Positions 24,137 through 36,446 are shown, counted from the first letter of the stretch. The stretch is DNA of 64,000 nt from Choricystis sp. odSpoLacu1 (GCA_958009055.1 OY253654.1:62001-126000); one strand, 5' to 3'. Notes: generated from the sequence alone by a model not told the origin. Made by a program: numbers and translations.

Positions 24137-24447
24137 AAAGTTGTGTGTGTTGTGTGGGAGGGAGAGAAAAACACGGCCAAACGTTGTGTACCAACAGAGT
24201 AGCATGTATGAAGATAGAGAGAGCGGGCGGGGCTGCTGTAAAACAACAGAGAGCGAGAGGAGAGCGCGTGGGGCCGTTTATTTCCGCTGAATTTTGACTT
24301 TTCACACAACCTCTTTTCGGACCCCGCGCCCCACGCGTGGCACAGCCGAGCAGCCCGGGGACTCCACACACACACACATACACACTCTCCCACGCACCGC
24401 GCGCGCGCGCGCCCCGCGCCCCTCCACACCCATCCATCTTGCTCCCA
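24137..24447. other. Intergenic spacer
   Basis: 311 bp between two plus-strand genes. It contains a CA-rich tract near 24361-24385 and GC alternation near 24400. It is the probable promoter and 5' UTR of the giant coiled-coil gene. No gene is seen. Confidence 0.5.
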
Positions 24448-27400
24448 ATGCCGTCGCCCTCGCGGCGCGGCGACTCGAGCACCCGCCCGCCGCCCGCCAG
24501 TGCCGCGCTCAAAGTGCTGAGCAAGCTGGAACGGCTGCAGCCCAAGGTAGGAAGGAGGAGAGAGGGAGAGAGAGTGGAGGGTCAGCGCGCTCCCGCCGCG
24601 CAGTCCCCGTCTCAAATGCCGCCCCTTTTCCCTCTCCCCCCACAGTGGGGCTCCATCGCGGCCGGCCGCGACGCCGACCTGTCGACTGACGCGACGCCCG
24701 AGTCTTCGGTGAGTGGGTGGGAGGTGGAGAGAGAGCAAAAACAGGAAAACGCGCCCCCCCCCCCCGAACCATCGCGCGCGCGCTCGAAACCAAAAACCAA
24801 ACGACCCTCCTTCAACAGCCGTCCCGCCCCACCCGGTCGCCGTCCAAGCGCCCGTCTCTGCACCTCAACGCGGACGCGCGAGCGTCTGGGTCACCGTCTC
24901 CACCGCCCGCGTCGTCAGCCGCTGCGCGCGACGCAGAGGACTGGGCGCGCGTGCGGGACGCGGCGCGCGCCGACGCCGACGCGGCGGCAGCCGTGGCAGC
25001 CGATTCCGCCGCCCGCGCGGACGCAGCGCGGGTCACCCTGGCCGAGCTGGGGGAAGCGTTGACCGCGGCCCGGGGCCAGCTGGTGGAGCTGCGATCTGCC
25101 GCGGATGGAGAGGCGCAGCGCGGCGCGGCGGAGCGCGAAGCAGCGAAACGGGCAGCGGCGGCCGTGGCCGCCGCCCGCGCCGACGCGACCGCCATCCTGG
25201 ACAAAGCAACCGCCGACGCGGCAGCCACCCTGGCGGCCGCTGAAGCCGACGCGGCCGCTGTTCGCCAGCGCGCGACCGACACGGCGGCGGCCGAGCGTGC
25301 GCGCGACGACGCGGCGGCCGCAGACACGCGCGACCGCGCGGAGGCGGCCCTGGCGGACGCTCGGGTGAGGGCCGACACGTTCTTAGCTGATGCTCGTGCC
25401 AGGGCAGATGCCTTGCTCGCGGAAGCGAACGCCGCACTCGACACCGCGCGCCGCGACAGCGACACAGCGCGCGCCGCGGCGGCAGACGCCGACGCCCGCC
25501 TGGCCGCCGCCCTGGAGGCTGAATGCGCCGCAGCGTCCGCCAAAGCGGCGGCCGACGCGTCCGTCGCCAACGCCGCCCCCCACGCCGCGGCGTTGGGGGA
25601 GCGGGAGGCAGCTTTAGATGCACGCGACGCCGCCACCGCGGCCGCCGCTGCTGCCGCCACCGCTGCCCGCGCCGAAGCGGAAGACCTGCTGGCCCGCGCC
25701 GCGGCCGACGCCAAAGCGGCGGCCGACACCCGGCGCGCTGCCAACGACGCGCTTGCGCGCGCCGACACAGCGGCAGCCGCGCGCGAAGCCGCGGCCGCCG
25801 GCGCAGAGGCGAAGGCAGCCGACCGCGCCGCCCGCACGATCGCAGAAGCCAACCGCGCGCGCGATGATGCAGCCGCCGACCGCGCACGCGCCGACGCTGA
25901 CGTGGCGGCGGCCGTGGCTCAAGCGGTGGCCGCACGCGAAGGAGCCGCGGCCGCGGTCGCGCGCGCGGCCGACGCAGCGGCCGCGGGCGACACCGCCCGC
26001 CGAGAGGCTGACGCCGCCCGCGCCGCGCGCGACGCAGCCCGCGCGGATGAAGAAGCCGCGCGCGCGGGCGCGGCTGAAGTTCGGGCGGCAGCCGACGCGG
26101 CTGCTGCTGCTGCCGCCGCGTCGCGCGCGGCGGCCGCCGCGGCCGTCCGGGAAAAGAGCGACGCCGAAGCCGAAGCCGCCCGCGCCCGCGCCCGGGCGGC
26201 GGCAGATGATGATGCCGCCGCCGCCCGCATCGCGGCATGGGAGGCGGCCGTGACGGACGAGGACGCTGCTCTCGCCACGCGTCGCGCCGCGGTCGACGAC
26301 GCTGAACGCGCGGCCGCCGCCAGCGCGGCCGCCGCGGCCGCCGTCGCCGCCCGCGCAGCCGACGTGGAAGCCGCGGAAGCCGCCCTGGCGGCCGACCGCG
26401 CAGCTTTGGCGGATGAACGTGCCGCCCTGGCTGAACGCGAGCGTGCTCTCGCTGCCCACACCGACGCGCTGGCCGCGTGGAAGGCGCGCTTCAAAGACGC
26501 TGCCGCCCGTCACGTGGCAGACCGGGAGGCGGCCCTGGCGGCCGACCGCGCGTCCCTGGACCGCGACCGCGCCGACCTGGCGGCCGCTCAAGCAGAGCTG
26601 GCCGACGCGGTGGCCGCGCGCGAGCGCAGCGCGGCCGACGCCGACGCCGCGCTTGCGCAGCGCGCGGCCGCGGCAGCCGACCGGGACGCGGCCCTGGATG
26701 CACGGTCCACCGACCTCGAAGAACGGTCGGCCGCCCTGGACGCCGCCATCGCGGACGCGGACGCGCGGGCGGCTGATTTGGATGCACTTGCCGAAGCTCT
26801 CGGCGCGGAACGCGCGGCAGCGGACGCGCGCCGCGCCGACGTCGACGCCGCGGAAGCCGCCGCCACCGCCAAAGAAGCCGCCGGGGAGGCAGCTATAGCC
26901 GAAGCTGCCGCCCGGGCTGCCGACCTGGACGCGCGGGCCGCAGCACTGGACGACGCACAAGCAGGCCTCGCGGCCGCACGTGGCGCGGCCGAAGCACTTG
27001 CGGCGGACGCTGGTTCTCGCGCCGACGCGGCGGCAGCTGCTGAAGCTGCTGCCGAGGACGCTAGCCGGGAAGCTGGCGCGCGCGTGCGGGCTGCCCAGGC
27101 GGCCGAGGAAGAGGCGAGGCAGGCGGCGCAGGGAGCGGCCGCCCAGCGCGCCGCGGCCGACGGCGCCGCCGCGCGCGCCGAACGCGCTCTGACCGGCCTT
27201 GCAGACGCGCGCGCCGCGCTTGACGCTCGCGATGACGCCCTGGCTGCCGCCCGGGCGGCCCTGATCGCGGCCGCCGACGAAGCCGCCGCCCTGGCGGCCG
27301 CGGGCGGCGACGCCAGCGACGCCAGCGACGCGGCCGCCGTGCCCGCGCGTGCGGTGGCCGCCTGGGCTGAAGCCGCCGCCGCGGCTGCGCATGGTGCGTT

Positions 27401-30400
27401 GGGAGCGCCAGTGTCTCGCGCCGACGGCCCCTCCCTGGCCGCACTGCCAGCGTCTGATGCTGCAGCCGCTCTCGCGACCCGCGCCGCCACACTCGCCACG
27501 CGCGAAGCCGGCCTTGTGCGCTGGGCCGCCGCCCTGGACGCCGCCGCTGCCCGCGGGGCGGCCGCCCTGCGCTCCCTGAAGGCGCGCGCCCGGGCGGCGG
27601 ACGCTGCGGAGGCGGCTGCCAAGGACGCCGCGACCGCGAGCGCCGACGCACTCGCGCGCGCGGCGGCTGTGCGCGCGGCGGAAGCCGAGATCGCGTCCCG
27701 CGCCGACGCCCTGGCGGCGCGGGAAGCCGACGTGGTGGCCGCCCACGCGGCGGCGGCCGACGCGGCCGCCTCCCTGACCGCGCGCGAGGCCGCGGTCGCG
27801 GACGTCGAAGCGCGCTGCGCAGCAGCCGACGCGGCGCGCGCAGAACTCGCAGCCCGCGCAGACGACCTGGCGGCCGCCGAGGCGGCCGCCGCCCGCGCCG
27901 CAGCGGACGTGGAGAGGCTGGGCGCCGACCTGGACGAGCGGGCGGCCGAGCTGGAGGCACGAGAAGCCGAGCTGGAGCGCGCGACCCGTGACGCACTCGC
28001 AGCGGGTGGCGCCGCCGCCCAAGCCGCCGCCGCCCAAGCCGACGCACTGGCCAACGACAGGGCGGCCGCGGCCGCTGCCAAGGCGGCGGCCGAGGTGGCG
28101 CGCGAGGAGGCGGAGGCCGCGCGCGCGGCGGCCGACAGTGCACGCCGTGACGCCGACGCGCGCGCAGCCACCCTGGCGGCCGAGACGGAGAGGCTGGCCG
28201 CCCTGCAAGCTGATGCCGCGGCTGCCACCGCCTTTGCCGCCGCTCTCAAAACGCGGGAAGACGCGGTGGCGGCCGCCGAGACGCAGGTGGCTGCCCGCGC
28301 GGCCGCCGTCGCGGCCGACGCGGCGCGCGCCGCGGACGCGCGTGCCGCCGCCGACACGGCCGCGGCCGATGCAGAGGCCAAGGCTGCGGCTGCGCGCGCC
28401 ACCGCGGAAGTGGCGGCCGCGGCCGAGACACGCGCGCGCGACGCGCGCGCAGAGTTGGACGCCGCCCGCGACGCGGCGCGCCGCGATCGCGCAGAACTGG
28501 ACGCGGCCGCCGCCGCCGCCCGCGCCCGCGAAGCCGAACTGGCCGGCCTGGCCGCCACCCTGAACGCGGAGCGGGAGGCGGTGGCCCGCGCCAAGGCGGA
28601 GGCCGAGGCAGCGTCCGAGGCGGCGCGGGCCGCGCGCGACGGCGCGGCCGCGACGATGGCGGAAGCCTCCAAACGGGACGCCGCCGCCCGGGCAGCGACA
28701 GACGCTGCCGGCGCCGCCAAAGCGGCGGCTGACGCGCGCGAAGCCGAGGCGGCTCGGGTGGAGAGTGCGGCGCGCGAAGCGGCTTCCGCCGCTGCCGCGC
28801 GCCTGCGCGAGCGTGAAGCCGCGCTGGCCACCGCTGAAGCTGCCGCCGCAGACCGCGCCGCCGCCGCCGACAAAGCGGTCGCCACCGCCACCGCTCAACG
28901 CGATGCCGCGGTCGCGGACCGGGAGGCGGCGGGGGCGGCGCGGGCTGAAGCCGACCGCACCGCGGCGCGCGCGGCGGCCGACGACGCTGAAGCCGCCCTG
29001 GCCCGCCGCGAGGCGGCGCTGGCCGAGCGTGAAGCCGGCGTCGCCGCCCGCCGCGCCGCGCTCGAAGACGAACTCTCGTCCCTTGAACGCCGCCTGCGGT
29101 CCGAAGTCGATGCCGCCCGGTCAGAGCTGGCGGCCCGGGATGCCGCCCTGCGCGGAGCCGAAGCGCAAGCCGCCGCCCGCGCGGACGCGGTGGCCCGGTC
29201 GGCGCGGGATGCAGCTGAGGAGGAAGCCAAAGCAGCACGCGCGGCGGCTGCGACCGCGCTGCGCGAAGCAGAGGAACGCGTTGCCGCCGCCCGCGCACTC
29301 GAAGACGCGGCCGCCCGCGCCAACCGGGACGCGGACGCCCGCCTGGCCGCCGTGGGGGCGGCCACCGAGACTGCGGCCGCGAGGGAGCGCGCCGCCGAAG
29401 CAGCTGCCGCCGCCGCGTCGCAGGCCAAGGCTGCCGCTGACGCGCGCGCGGCGATCGTCGAAGCGGCCGACGCGGCCGACGCCGACGCGCGCGCCGAGCT
29501 CGAGCGCGAACGAGCCGCCCTGGCGGCCGCCCGCGCCGAGTGGGAGGCGGGCGCGCCTGCACGCGCGGGGGCTGGGGAGGCGGCGGCTGCCGCGCGCGCT
29601 GCGCAAGCCCGCGCCGACGCCGCCCTGGCGGCCGCCGACGCGATGGCCACGACCGCCACCCAGAAAGCGGCCGCCGCGGATGCGGCCCGCGACGAGCTGG
29701 CGGCGCGCGAGCGCGACGTGGCGAGGCGCGAAGCGCGCGCCGACGCGATGGACCTGGCTGCCAAAGCCCGCGTGGAGGCCGCCGACGGCGAGTGGGCGAG
29801 GGCAAGGGCGGCAGCCGCTGACGCTGCCGCCCGGGACGCGGCAGCGCGCGACGCAGCGGATGCTGCCCGCGCGGCGCAAGCGGAAGCCGCCGCCGCGCGC
29901 GCCGACGCCGACGCGGCGGCCGCAGCGGCTGCCCGGCGTGTAGCCGCCGCCGACGCCCGCGAAGCCGATCTGCTTGGCCGCGAGCGCGGCGCTGCCGCTG
30001 CAGCAGCCGACGTGGAAGCCAAGGTGGCCGCCCTGGACGCACGGTCGGTGGATGCAGCCGAGGTGAGAGCGCTGTACGAAAAAGTCGCGGCGCGCGAAGC
30101 CGCGGTCGCCGCCGCCGAGGAGGCGGCCGCCGAGCGGGCTGCGGCGGCCGCCCGCGCAGCCGCTGACGCAGAGGCACGCGTCGCAGACTTGCTGCGGTCG
30201 CGGGAGGAGCGTGTGGCGGAGCGGGAGGCGTCGCTGGCTGCGGCTGAAGCCGACACTGCGTGCGCTCTGGCCGAGCGCAAAAAGCCGCGGCCGCGCGCGC
30301 GGAAGCTGCCGCCGCCGACGCGCGCGCGGCTGCTGCCGCCGAAAAAGCGGCGGCCGATGCTGCTGCCGCGGATGCGGCGGCCGCGGTTGTGGCGGCGGCC

Positions 30401-31148
30401 GACGCACGCGCTGCCGCTGACAAGCGCGCGCAGGAAGCGGCACAACGTGAAGCCGACGTCGACGCGCAGCGCGCGAGAGCTGGCGGCTGCCGCGGATGCG
30501 CTGGAGGCGCGCGCCCTGGACATCGAGGCTGCATCCTCGAGGGCGGCCGCGTTGAAGGATGGAGCTGCGGCGGCGGCGGCGGTGTTGATGGGCGGTGGCG
30601 GCGGTGGTGACGCTCGCGACGACGATCCGCTCTCGCGCTCGTCCCCCGTCGCGACGCGCCTGGCCTTTACGCCCGCCGCCACCGCGCCCCGCACCCTGCC
30701 CCGCCGCCCGCCCCGCGTGCCGCCCTCCCCTGGTGGTGGGGGTGGCCCCGGCGCGGGGGCCAGGGCCGACCTGCGGGCCGCGCTGGCGCCACTGGCTGAC
30801 GCGGCCGACGCGGGCGCGCGCCGCATCGACCGCCTGCGCGCAGTCACCCGCACCCTGGCCGCTGAAGCAGCCCTGGGAGGCTGCGACGATGACGCAGACG
30901 CCGCCATTCTGTCCAGCCTGCCCGACGTAGACGCGTTGGCTGACCAGCTTGCGGAGTTGAGGGCGGCGGAAGCCTCGATCGACGCGACCGTGTCGTCCGT
31001 CGGAGGGCCCGCGTCGGCCGATGCAGCGCGGGCCGCCCTGGCCGACCATGCCACCGCCCTGGCCGAGTGGGAGGCTGCGCTGGCGGACGCGGTGGAGGCG
31101 GTGGCGGGGCCAGGTGGCTTGGCGACGCCGAGTGTGGTGAGGAAGTGA
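24448..31148 (+). CDS. Giant Ala-rich coiled-coil protein (about 2,163 aa)
   Basis: Exons 24448-24546, 24646-24708 and 24819-31148, 2,163 aa. The N-terminus is basic and Ser/Pro-rich (MPSPSRRGDSS; SPSKRPS) with ALKVLSKLERLQPK. From about residue 85 to 1,980 it is almost pure Ala/Asp/Arg/Glu in heptad-like order (e.g. AADARAADLDARAAALDDAQ), with few Pro or Gly breaks. This predicts a very long coiled coil. A Pro/Gly/Ser linker (about 2,000-2,035) precedes a second, less Ala-rich helical domain ending LATPSVVRK. No enzyme, motor or membrane motif is visible. It could be a cytoskeletal, basal-body or nuclear-lamina type scaffold; none is demonstrated. About 30283-30475 the frame is locally wrong (see findings). 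Confidence 0.75.
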
Positions 31149-31265
31149 GAGAGAGAGAGGGATAGAAGGGGGTGATGTGTGTTTCGTTTTGTGTCGTGCG
31201 TGTGTGGTGAAAAACTTGGCCTAGGGTCAGTCTTAAAACAAAAAACAACAACCCTCTCTCTCACA

Positions 31266-32454
31266 TCAAGCCACACCATCCAGCCGCATTTTCTCCAGTT
31301 CACCCGCCTGACGGTCCGCCTCTGCAGCCGCTGCCGCCGCGCGGCGCGCATCCAGATCTGCCAGGTACGTGTCCCTGTACGCTGCCCTCGCCTCCCCCAG
31401 CGCCACCAGCAGGTCGTCAAACCCGGCCCCCGTGGCCGCAGACACGGCGACGTGGGGGATGGCGCCAATGAATTCGTCCAGGACGAGGGAGAGGGAGCGG
31501 GACAGCGTGGCTGCATACGAGCCTTCTGCAGACAGGGCAGCATCCAGCGCATCCCAATCGCTCAACCACCCCGCCACCGCGTCCGCGCCCGCGACGTCGG
31601 ACTTGTTGAAGGCGAGGAGGAGGGGAAGGCGGGTGCGGTAGAGGATGGAGGCAGCTTGCAGCATGTTGGAGACAAACGCAGGCGCGCGCGCGCAGCGCGG
31701 TGTATCGACGACGTACAGCACTGCCGTGGGGAATGAGGACCCCAGCGCATCCGTCATGATGGCGCCCGAGGCGGACCACGTGAAGATCTCGATTTGGCCG
31801 GGCGTGTCGACCGCCACGATGCGGGGCGGGTTGTCGCGCGGCTTTTCGAGGAGACTCACCACTTGGTCAAACCGAGTGGCAAACAGGTTGAGGGACGTCA
31901 GGATGGCGCCATTGGGGCCGAGGCCGTACTGGCGCATCACGTTTTTGTAGTTGACCTGATGTGGGGTGGGTGTTGGGTGGGTGGGAGGGGTGAAGTGTGA
32001 AGTGTGCAACCCTCTGCCTCTCTGTGCACGCCTCCTTCCTCCAACCTCTCTCTCTTCTCTCACAGTGTCCCTGATGTCGATGGCCGCCTCGTACGGCACG
32101 TCCGCGACGGCGGGGTCCAGGTTGACCAGGTACGTTGGCCCCGCCTCTTTTGTTGACGTGGCCACGTGGGCGGCGAGGCGGGACACGACGGCCGTCTTGC
32201 CGGAGCCGGCCATGCCTGTGGGAGGAAAAAGGAGGGGGAAGGGAAGTGGGGTTTGGGGCGTGGTGGGGGGGGTCGGCCGAGGCATGGCCCCGTTCCTCCC
32301 CCACCCGCCGCCACCCGCTGGTGCTTCTGCACCCACACACACGCGCATAACTCTCACCTATCACCAGCAACACCAACGGTTTGCCGTCCACGCTGCCCCC
32401 CGCCGCGGGCGGGGCGGAGGCCGGGGGCGGTGGCGAGCCGACGGAGTCCGACAT
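31266..32454 (-). CDS. GPN1: GPN-loop GTPase 1
   Basis: Exons 32454-32358, 32215-32064 and 31955-31266, 312 aa. The P-loop spans intron 1 (LVLLVIG | MAGSGKT). The diagnostic GPN motif is in QYGLGPNGAILTSLNLFATRFDQV. G3 is VDTPGQIEIFTWSASG, NKxD is AFNKSDV, and VSAATGAGFDDLL is G5. It is a cytosolic GTPase that assembles with GPN3 and promotes assembly and nuclear import of RNA polymerase II. The C-terminus is a helical DARRAAAAAAEADRQAGELE tail, shorter than in animals. It is head-to-head with the Tubby-like gene (266 bp). Confidence 0.93.
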
Positions 32455-32484
32455 TCGAGAGGCGGGGGGGAGGAGGTGTGCGTG

Positions 32485-32520
<36 letters not shown>

Positions 32521-32720
32521 CTCTCTAGCCTGGTGCTGTGCAAAAAACAAGCGGGGCGCGGGGGAGGGGCGCCCGCTGCAGGGGGCGTGAAATTGGCTTG
32601 CTTTTACTTTCAGCCGTTGCTGTCTCGTCGCTCCAGTGCGTCTCTCTTTTTTCGGTCGACCCGCCGCAGTGTGTGTGTGCGCGGCCCCGCTCCTCACACC
32701 AAACACGCACGCCCACCACC
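32455..32720. promoter_or_regulatory. Bidirectional promoter region GPN1/Tubby-like, with (GT)n
   Basis: 266 bp between divergent ATGs. It contains an uninterrupted GT repeat of about 17 units at 32486-32519, a sequence type able to adopt Z-DNA. Confidence 0.45.
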
Positions 32721-34232
32721 ATGGCTCCCCTGGACGCCACCCAAGTCCCGCCGTGAGTGTGGCGTGGTGGCAGACCGTGAAAGACGGCGCGGCTCTGCCT
32801 CTCTCTCGGCACGACGCCAAAAATAACCCACCCCTCCTCTGACCCTCTCCTCCCACACACAGCTCGCCCTGGCTCGCCCCCCGCACCGCGGGCCCCGGCT
32901 GGCGCGCCGTCCCCGTGCCCCCCACCTCGTGCGGCCCGCCCCCCCCCCCCCCCCACCGCGGCGGGGGACAGCGTGTTTGCGCCGCCGCCACCGACCGCCC
33001 CAGCCCCTTCCCTCACCCCGCGCGCCCTGCCGTGGGGGTCCCGCCCCGCCACCGCGGTGGCGGCCACCACCAACCCTCTGTACGGCGACCGCGGTGGCGA
33101 CAAGGAGGGTGATGTTGCGGCGGGCGTGCCGCGCCTCTACCTGCCCCCCCCCTCTGCCACCGCCGTGCCCCGCCCCTCCTGGTTTGCCGACCTGCCGTCC
33201 CCAGGCCGCCTGTCGGCCGCCTCGTCGGCGACCTCCACGCCGCGTGGGGGAGGGTGGGGGGTGGGGGCCCCCCTGGCGTCAGCGCCGTGGCCGCCGCAGG
33301 CGCAGGGCGCGCCCGTGCCCTGGCCACTGGCCAGCGACCGCCCGCCGACTGCTGGCTTGCCGTGGGCGGGTGGTGCCACGCCGCGTGGTGCCCTGGTGCC
33401 GGCGCCCCCGTCGACGGCTGGCCCTCTTCTGGCGCCCCTCCCCACCCCCCTCCCTCCTCCTCCTCCCACCGCCGACCTCCCCTTCCTGCTGGCCTCCCCC
33501 CCCACGGGAGCCCCCCCCATTCGCTGCACGGGCTTGTCCCTGCTGCGCGGCCGGGGCCGCCGCTCCCCGGTCGCCATTTTTCTCGACCCGCCGCGCGGCT
33601 CTCCTCCCGACACGCCCCTGGTCCAAATCGGGGTCGCCCTGCGCCGCGGCCCCCGCCCACGCGTCGTGGCCGTCATGGGGGGGGGGGGGGGGGGGGGCGT
33701 GGGTGGCAGCAGCAACAGCGCTGTCGCCACCTCTGGCCCTCCACGTGCCGCCGCCCTGGTGACGGGAAACTGGGCGGGCACATCCTACCTGGCCACCGGC
33801 CCCCGGGGCGGTCAACTCGCCGCCGTCTCCTACGCCGCCTCCATGCTCGGCGGCCGTGGCCCCCGCCGCGTGGGCGTGCTGGTGCCCACGGCGCCCGGGG
33901 TGGGGGGGCTCGCGGCGCGCGCTGCCGCCGTCGACTCCGGTGTCGCCTCCCTCACCAACGTGCCGCCCCGCTGGTCCGGCCGGGCGGGCGCCTATGTTCT
34001 GGACTTTGGGGGGCGCGTCACCCGGCCGTCCGTCAAAAACTTTCAGCTGGTGGCTGCTGGTGGGGGGGTGGGGGACGCTGCCCGCGCGGGCGCGACCAAG
34101 CCGCGCCCCCTCCTCCAGTTTGGGCGGTCCGGGGACGACGCCTTCGCCCTCGACTACTGCCACCCGCTGACCGGGCTGCAGACGGTAGTCATCGCGCTGA
34201 CCGCGCTGGACGGCAAGCTGACGTGCGAGTGA
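32721..34232 (+). CDS. Tubby-like protein, apparent frameshift in C16
   Basis: Exons 32721-32752 and 32863-34232, about 466 aa. The long N-terminus is Pro/Ala/Gly-rich without an F-box. The Tubby domain starts about RCTGLSLLRGRGRRSPVAIF and ends with the classic VTRPSVKNFQLV, RSGDDAFALDYCHPLTGLQ and LDGKLTCE signatures, reaching the extreme C-terminus as usual. Tubby domains bind phosphatidylinositol 4,5-bisphosphate at the plasma membrane and in flagellate cells act in ciliary trafficking. A run of 16 C (about 32939-32954) puts the first exon out of frame. 15 C would restore it. A G-run in the middle of the domain encodes a poly-Gly insertion. Confidence 0.85.
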
Positions 34233-34443
34233 TTGAGAGGGTGGGGGGTGGGGGGGGGGGGAAGGAAGAAACGCGTTCTTGTTGATCATTTTTGCTTTGC
34301 TTTCGTTGTTTAAAAAACCACAGTTTGCTACACACACAAAAACCGATGTTGAAAAAAAACACACACTGGCACCACAACGGCGCGCGGTTCGCGGAGGGAT
34401 GAAAAAAGGCGGAACCTCCCCTCCTTTTCCTTTCCCCACTCTC

Positions 34444-35202
34444 TCACTCATTCTTCCTCCACACATACCCCGGGTACCGGCTCGTCACCGCCCTCAACCC
34501 CGGTAGCGTCATGAAGGCGAGCGCACCCGGGTTGGAGGCCACAATGGCGTCCCACTCGCGCGGGTGAATCACACCATCGCCCGCGGCATCCCCCGCAGCA
34601 AACGCGGCATCCACCAGGGCGTCCAGGTCGGCCGGCCTGAGCCCCAGGGCCGGGTTGTCGGCGGTGGCGGCGGCCAGCAGGGCGCGCAGCTCCCGCTTCT
34701 CGATGACGCCGGTGCGGTGGATGTCGTACACTTTAAAAACAAACGCGGCTTTCTCATCGTGCGGTGCAGACGGGTGGAACACGGACAGGCCGCGCACAAA
34801 CTCGGGAAAGTCGACGACCTCGTTGTCGGCGGCGTCAAAGGCGGCAAAGACGCGGTCGATGAAGAGGGAGGAGGCGGCGGTCGCGTCGGACCGAGGGTTG
34901 CGGCCAAGCAGGGCCGCCCCCCACTCCGATTTGTGGATCAACCCGTCCGCGATGTGGGAGTTGGAGACGGATTCAAACAGTTCTTGCAGGGTGTAGACTT
35001 CGTCGACGGAGACTGGAGGTGGGAGGGAGGGAGGGAGGGGGGTCGGCAGGAGAGAGGGACCAGCAAATTGCCCACACTCTCTCTTCCCGCACACACGCAA
35101 CTCACAGTACGTCTCGTTGGCCAGCTGCTGGTGCAGGGACGGCGGCTCGCCGCGGCGCGACTGCGCGCCGCTGCGCGACGGCGCGCTCGACACGCACCCC
35201 AT
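34444..35202 (-). CDS. CBL: Calcineurin B-like calcium sensor (CBL)
   Basis: Exons 35202-35106 and 35012-34444, 221 aa. It begins MGCVSSAPSR, with Gly-2 for myristoylation and Cys-3 for palmitoylation, as in membrane-bound CBLs. EF-hand regions are SHIADGLIHKSEWGAALLG, FDAADNEVVDFPEFVRGLS, YDIHRTGVIEKRELRALL and GDAAGDGVIHPREWDAIV. The family tail MTLPGLRAVTSRYPGYV follows. CBLs bind CIPK kinases through their NAF motif to control ion transport. No CIPK lies in this window. The first EF-hand is degenerate, as in plants. It is head-to-head with allantoin synthase (130 bp between ATGs). Confidence 0.93.
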   Translation of the reverse strand: MGCVSSAPSRSGAQSRRGEPPSLHQQLANETYCELRVCGKRECGQFAGPSLLPTPLPPSLPPPVSVDEVYTLQELFESVSNSHIADGLIHKSEWGAALLGRNPRSDATAASSLFIDRVFAAFDAADNEVVDFPEFVRGLSVFHPSAPHDEKAAFVFKVYDIHRTGVIEKRELRALLAAATADNPALGLRPADLDALVDAAFAAGDAAGDGVIHPREWDAIVASNPGALAFMTLPGLRAVTSRYPGYVWRKNE

Positions 35203-35332
35203 TCGGCGAACGATTGTGCTTGTGCGTTTTTTTTTTCTTTTTTTGCCCCAATCTGCACAACAACGCCCCTTTTCCTCCAGCGCGAGGGCAGGGGGGCGAG
35301 TCCCACGACCTCTACACAGATCATCCACACCC

Positions 35333-36446
35333 ATGCCCCTTTCCACCACGCACACCCAAGCGCTCGTCGCGACGGGCTCCCCCCGCGTCTCCGCCGCGCT
35401 GGCAGACACCCCCTTCCCCTCCGCCGACGCCCTCGTGGCCGCCGCCGCGACCGCATGGTGGACCGCCCCCGTCACCGACTGGTTGGCCGCGTTTGCGTCT
35501 CATCCTCGAATTGCCAGCACACGTGACGTCAGCGCGCTGGCGCCCGAGGAGCAGGCCCAATCCAGCCGGGAGCAGGCGGCGGCGGCTGGCGCGGGGGATG
35601 GTGTGAAGCAGGTGTGGGTTTTCGTGTGTGTGTGTGATCGGAAGTAAGGGCGTGATTGATTGATTGACACCAATCATCGTTTCGTTTTTTAACCACACGC
35701 CTTTAACCACACACACAGGAGCTGGCCGACTGGAACGCGCGCTACGACGCCAAGTTTGGCCACATCTTCCTCGTGTTTGCGTCGGGGCGCAGCGCGGAGT
35801 CGATGCTGGCCGAGCTGAAGCAGCGGTGAGAGAGAAGCGGGAGGGGGGAAAGGAAGGGGGTGAATGACCCGCCCTGACTCTCTCTCACACACAACACACA
35901 CACACACACAGCTACACCAACCCGCCCTGCGTCGAGCTCACCCGCGCCGCCATGGAGCACATGAAGATCATGAACCGCCGCCTGCGCGCGCTGGTGGGGG
36001 AGGAGGAGGCGCCCCCGGCGGCGGTGGACGCCGCGCCTGCCACCCCGCCCCCCCGGTCCGCCATCACCACCCACGTCCTGGACGTGGCCCTGGGCCGCCC
36101 CGCGGCTGGCGTGACCGTCACCTTGTTTGCTCGGCCGGCGTGTGCCCCCCCCGCCGCGCGGCTGTGGTCTCCGCTCGCGACGCGCGAGACCGACGCGGAC
36201 GGTCGGGCCAACGACCTGCTGCCCCCCGGGGCACCGCCCCCACCACCAGGCGTGTACAGGCTGGAGTTTGACACGGGGGCCTATGTGGAGAGGGTGGCGG
36301 CAACAGAGGTGCCGGGGTACGGTGGAAGCAGCGGCGCGTTTTTTCCGGCGGCAGCAGTCGTATTCGTTGTGTCCCCCGGCCGCGCCCACTATCACGTCCC
36401 GTTGACGTGGTCGCCGTACGGCTACTCCACGTACAGGGGCAGTTGA
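35333..36446 (+). CDS. TTL: Allantoin synthase (OHCU decarboxylase-HIU hydrolase fusion)
   Basis: Exons 35333-35611, 35719-35825 and 35912-36446, 306 aa. The N-terminal decarboxylase has VTDWLAAFASHPRI, ELADWNARYDAKFGHIFLVF and LTRAAMEHMKIMNRRL. The C-terminal transthyretin-like hydrolase has ITTHVLDVALGRPAAGV and ends HYHVPLTWSPYGYSTYRGS with the invariant YRGS. Together they convert 5-hydroxyisourate through OHCU to S-allantoin in purine degradation. Plant homologues can be peroxisomal through an internal PTS2. None is obvious here, and the C-terminus is not a PTS1. It is divergent from CBL. Confidence 0.94.

Noticed and set aside
25614..31552. Very long open frames antisense to the coiled-coil gene (about 770-1,090 codons)
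   Set aside because: They mirror GCN/GAC/CGC-rich codons of the sense rod, which avoid stops on the reverse strand. Their composition has no independent protein character and they end where the rod ends.
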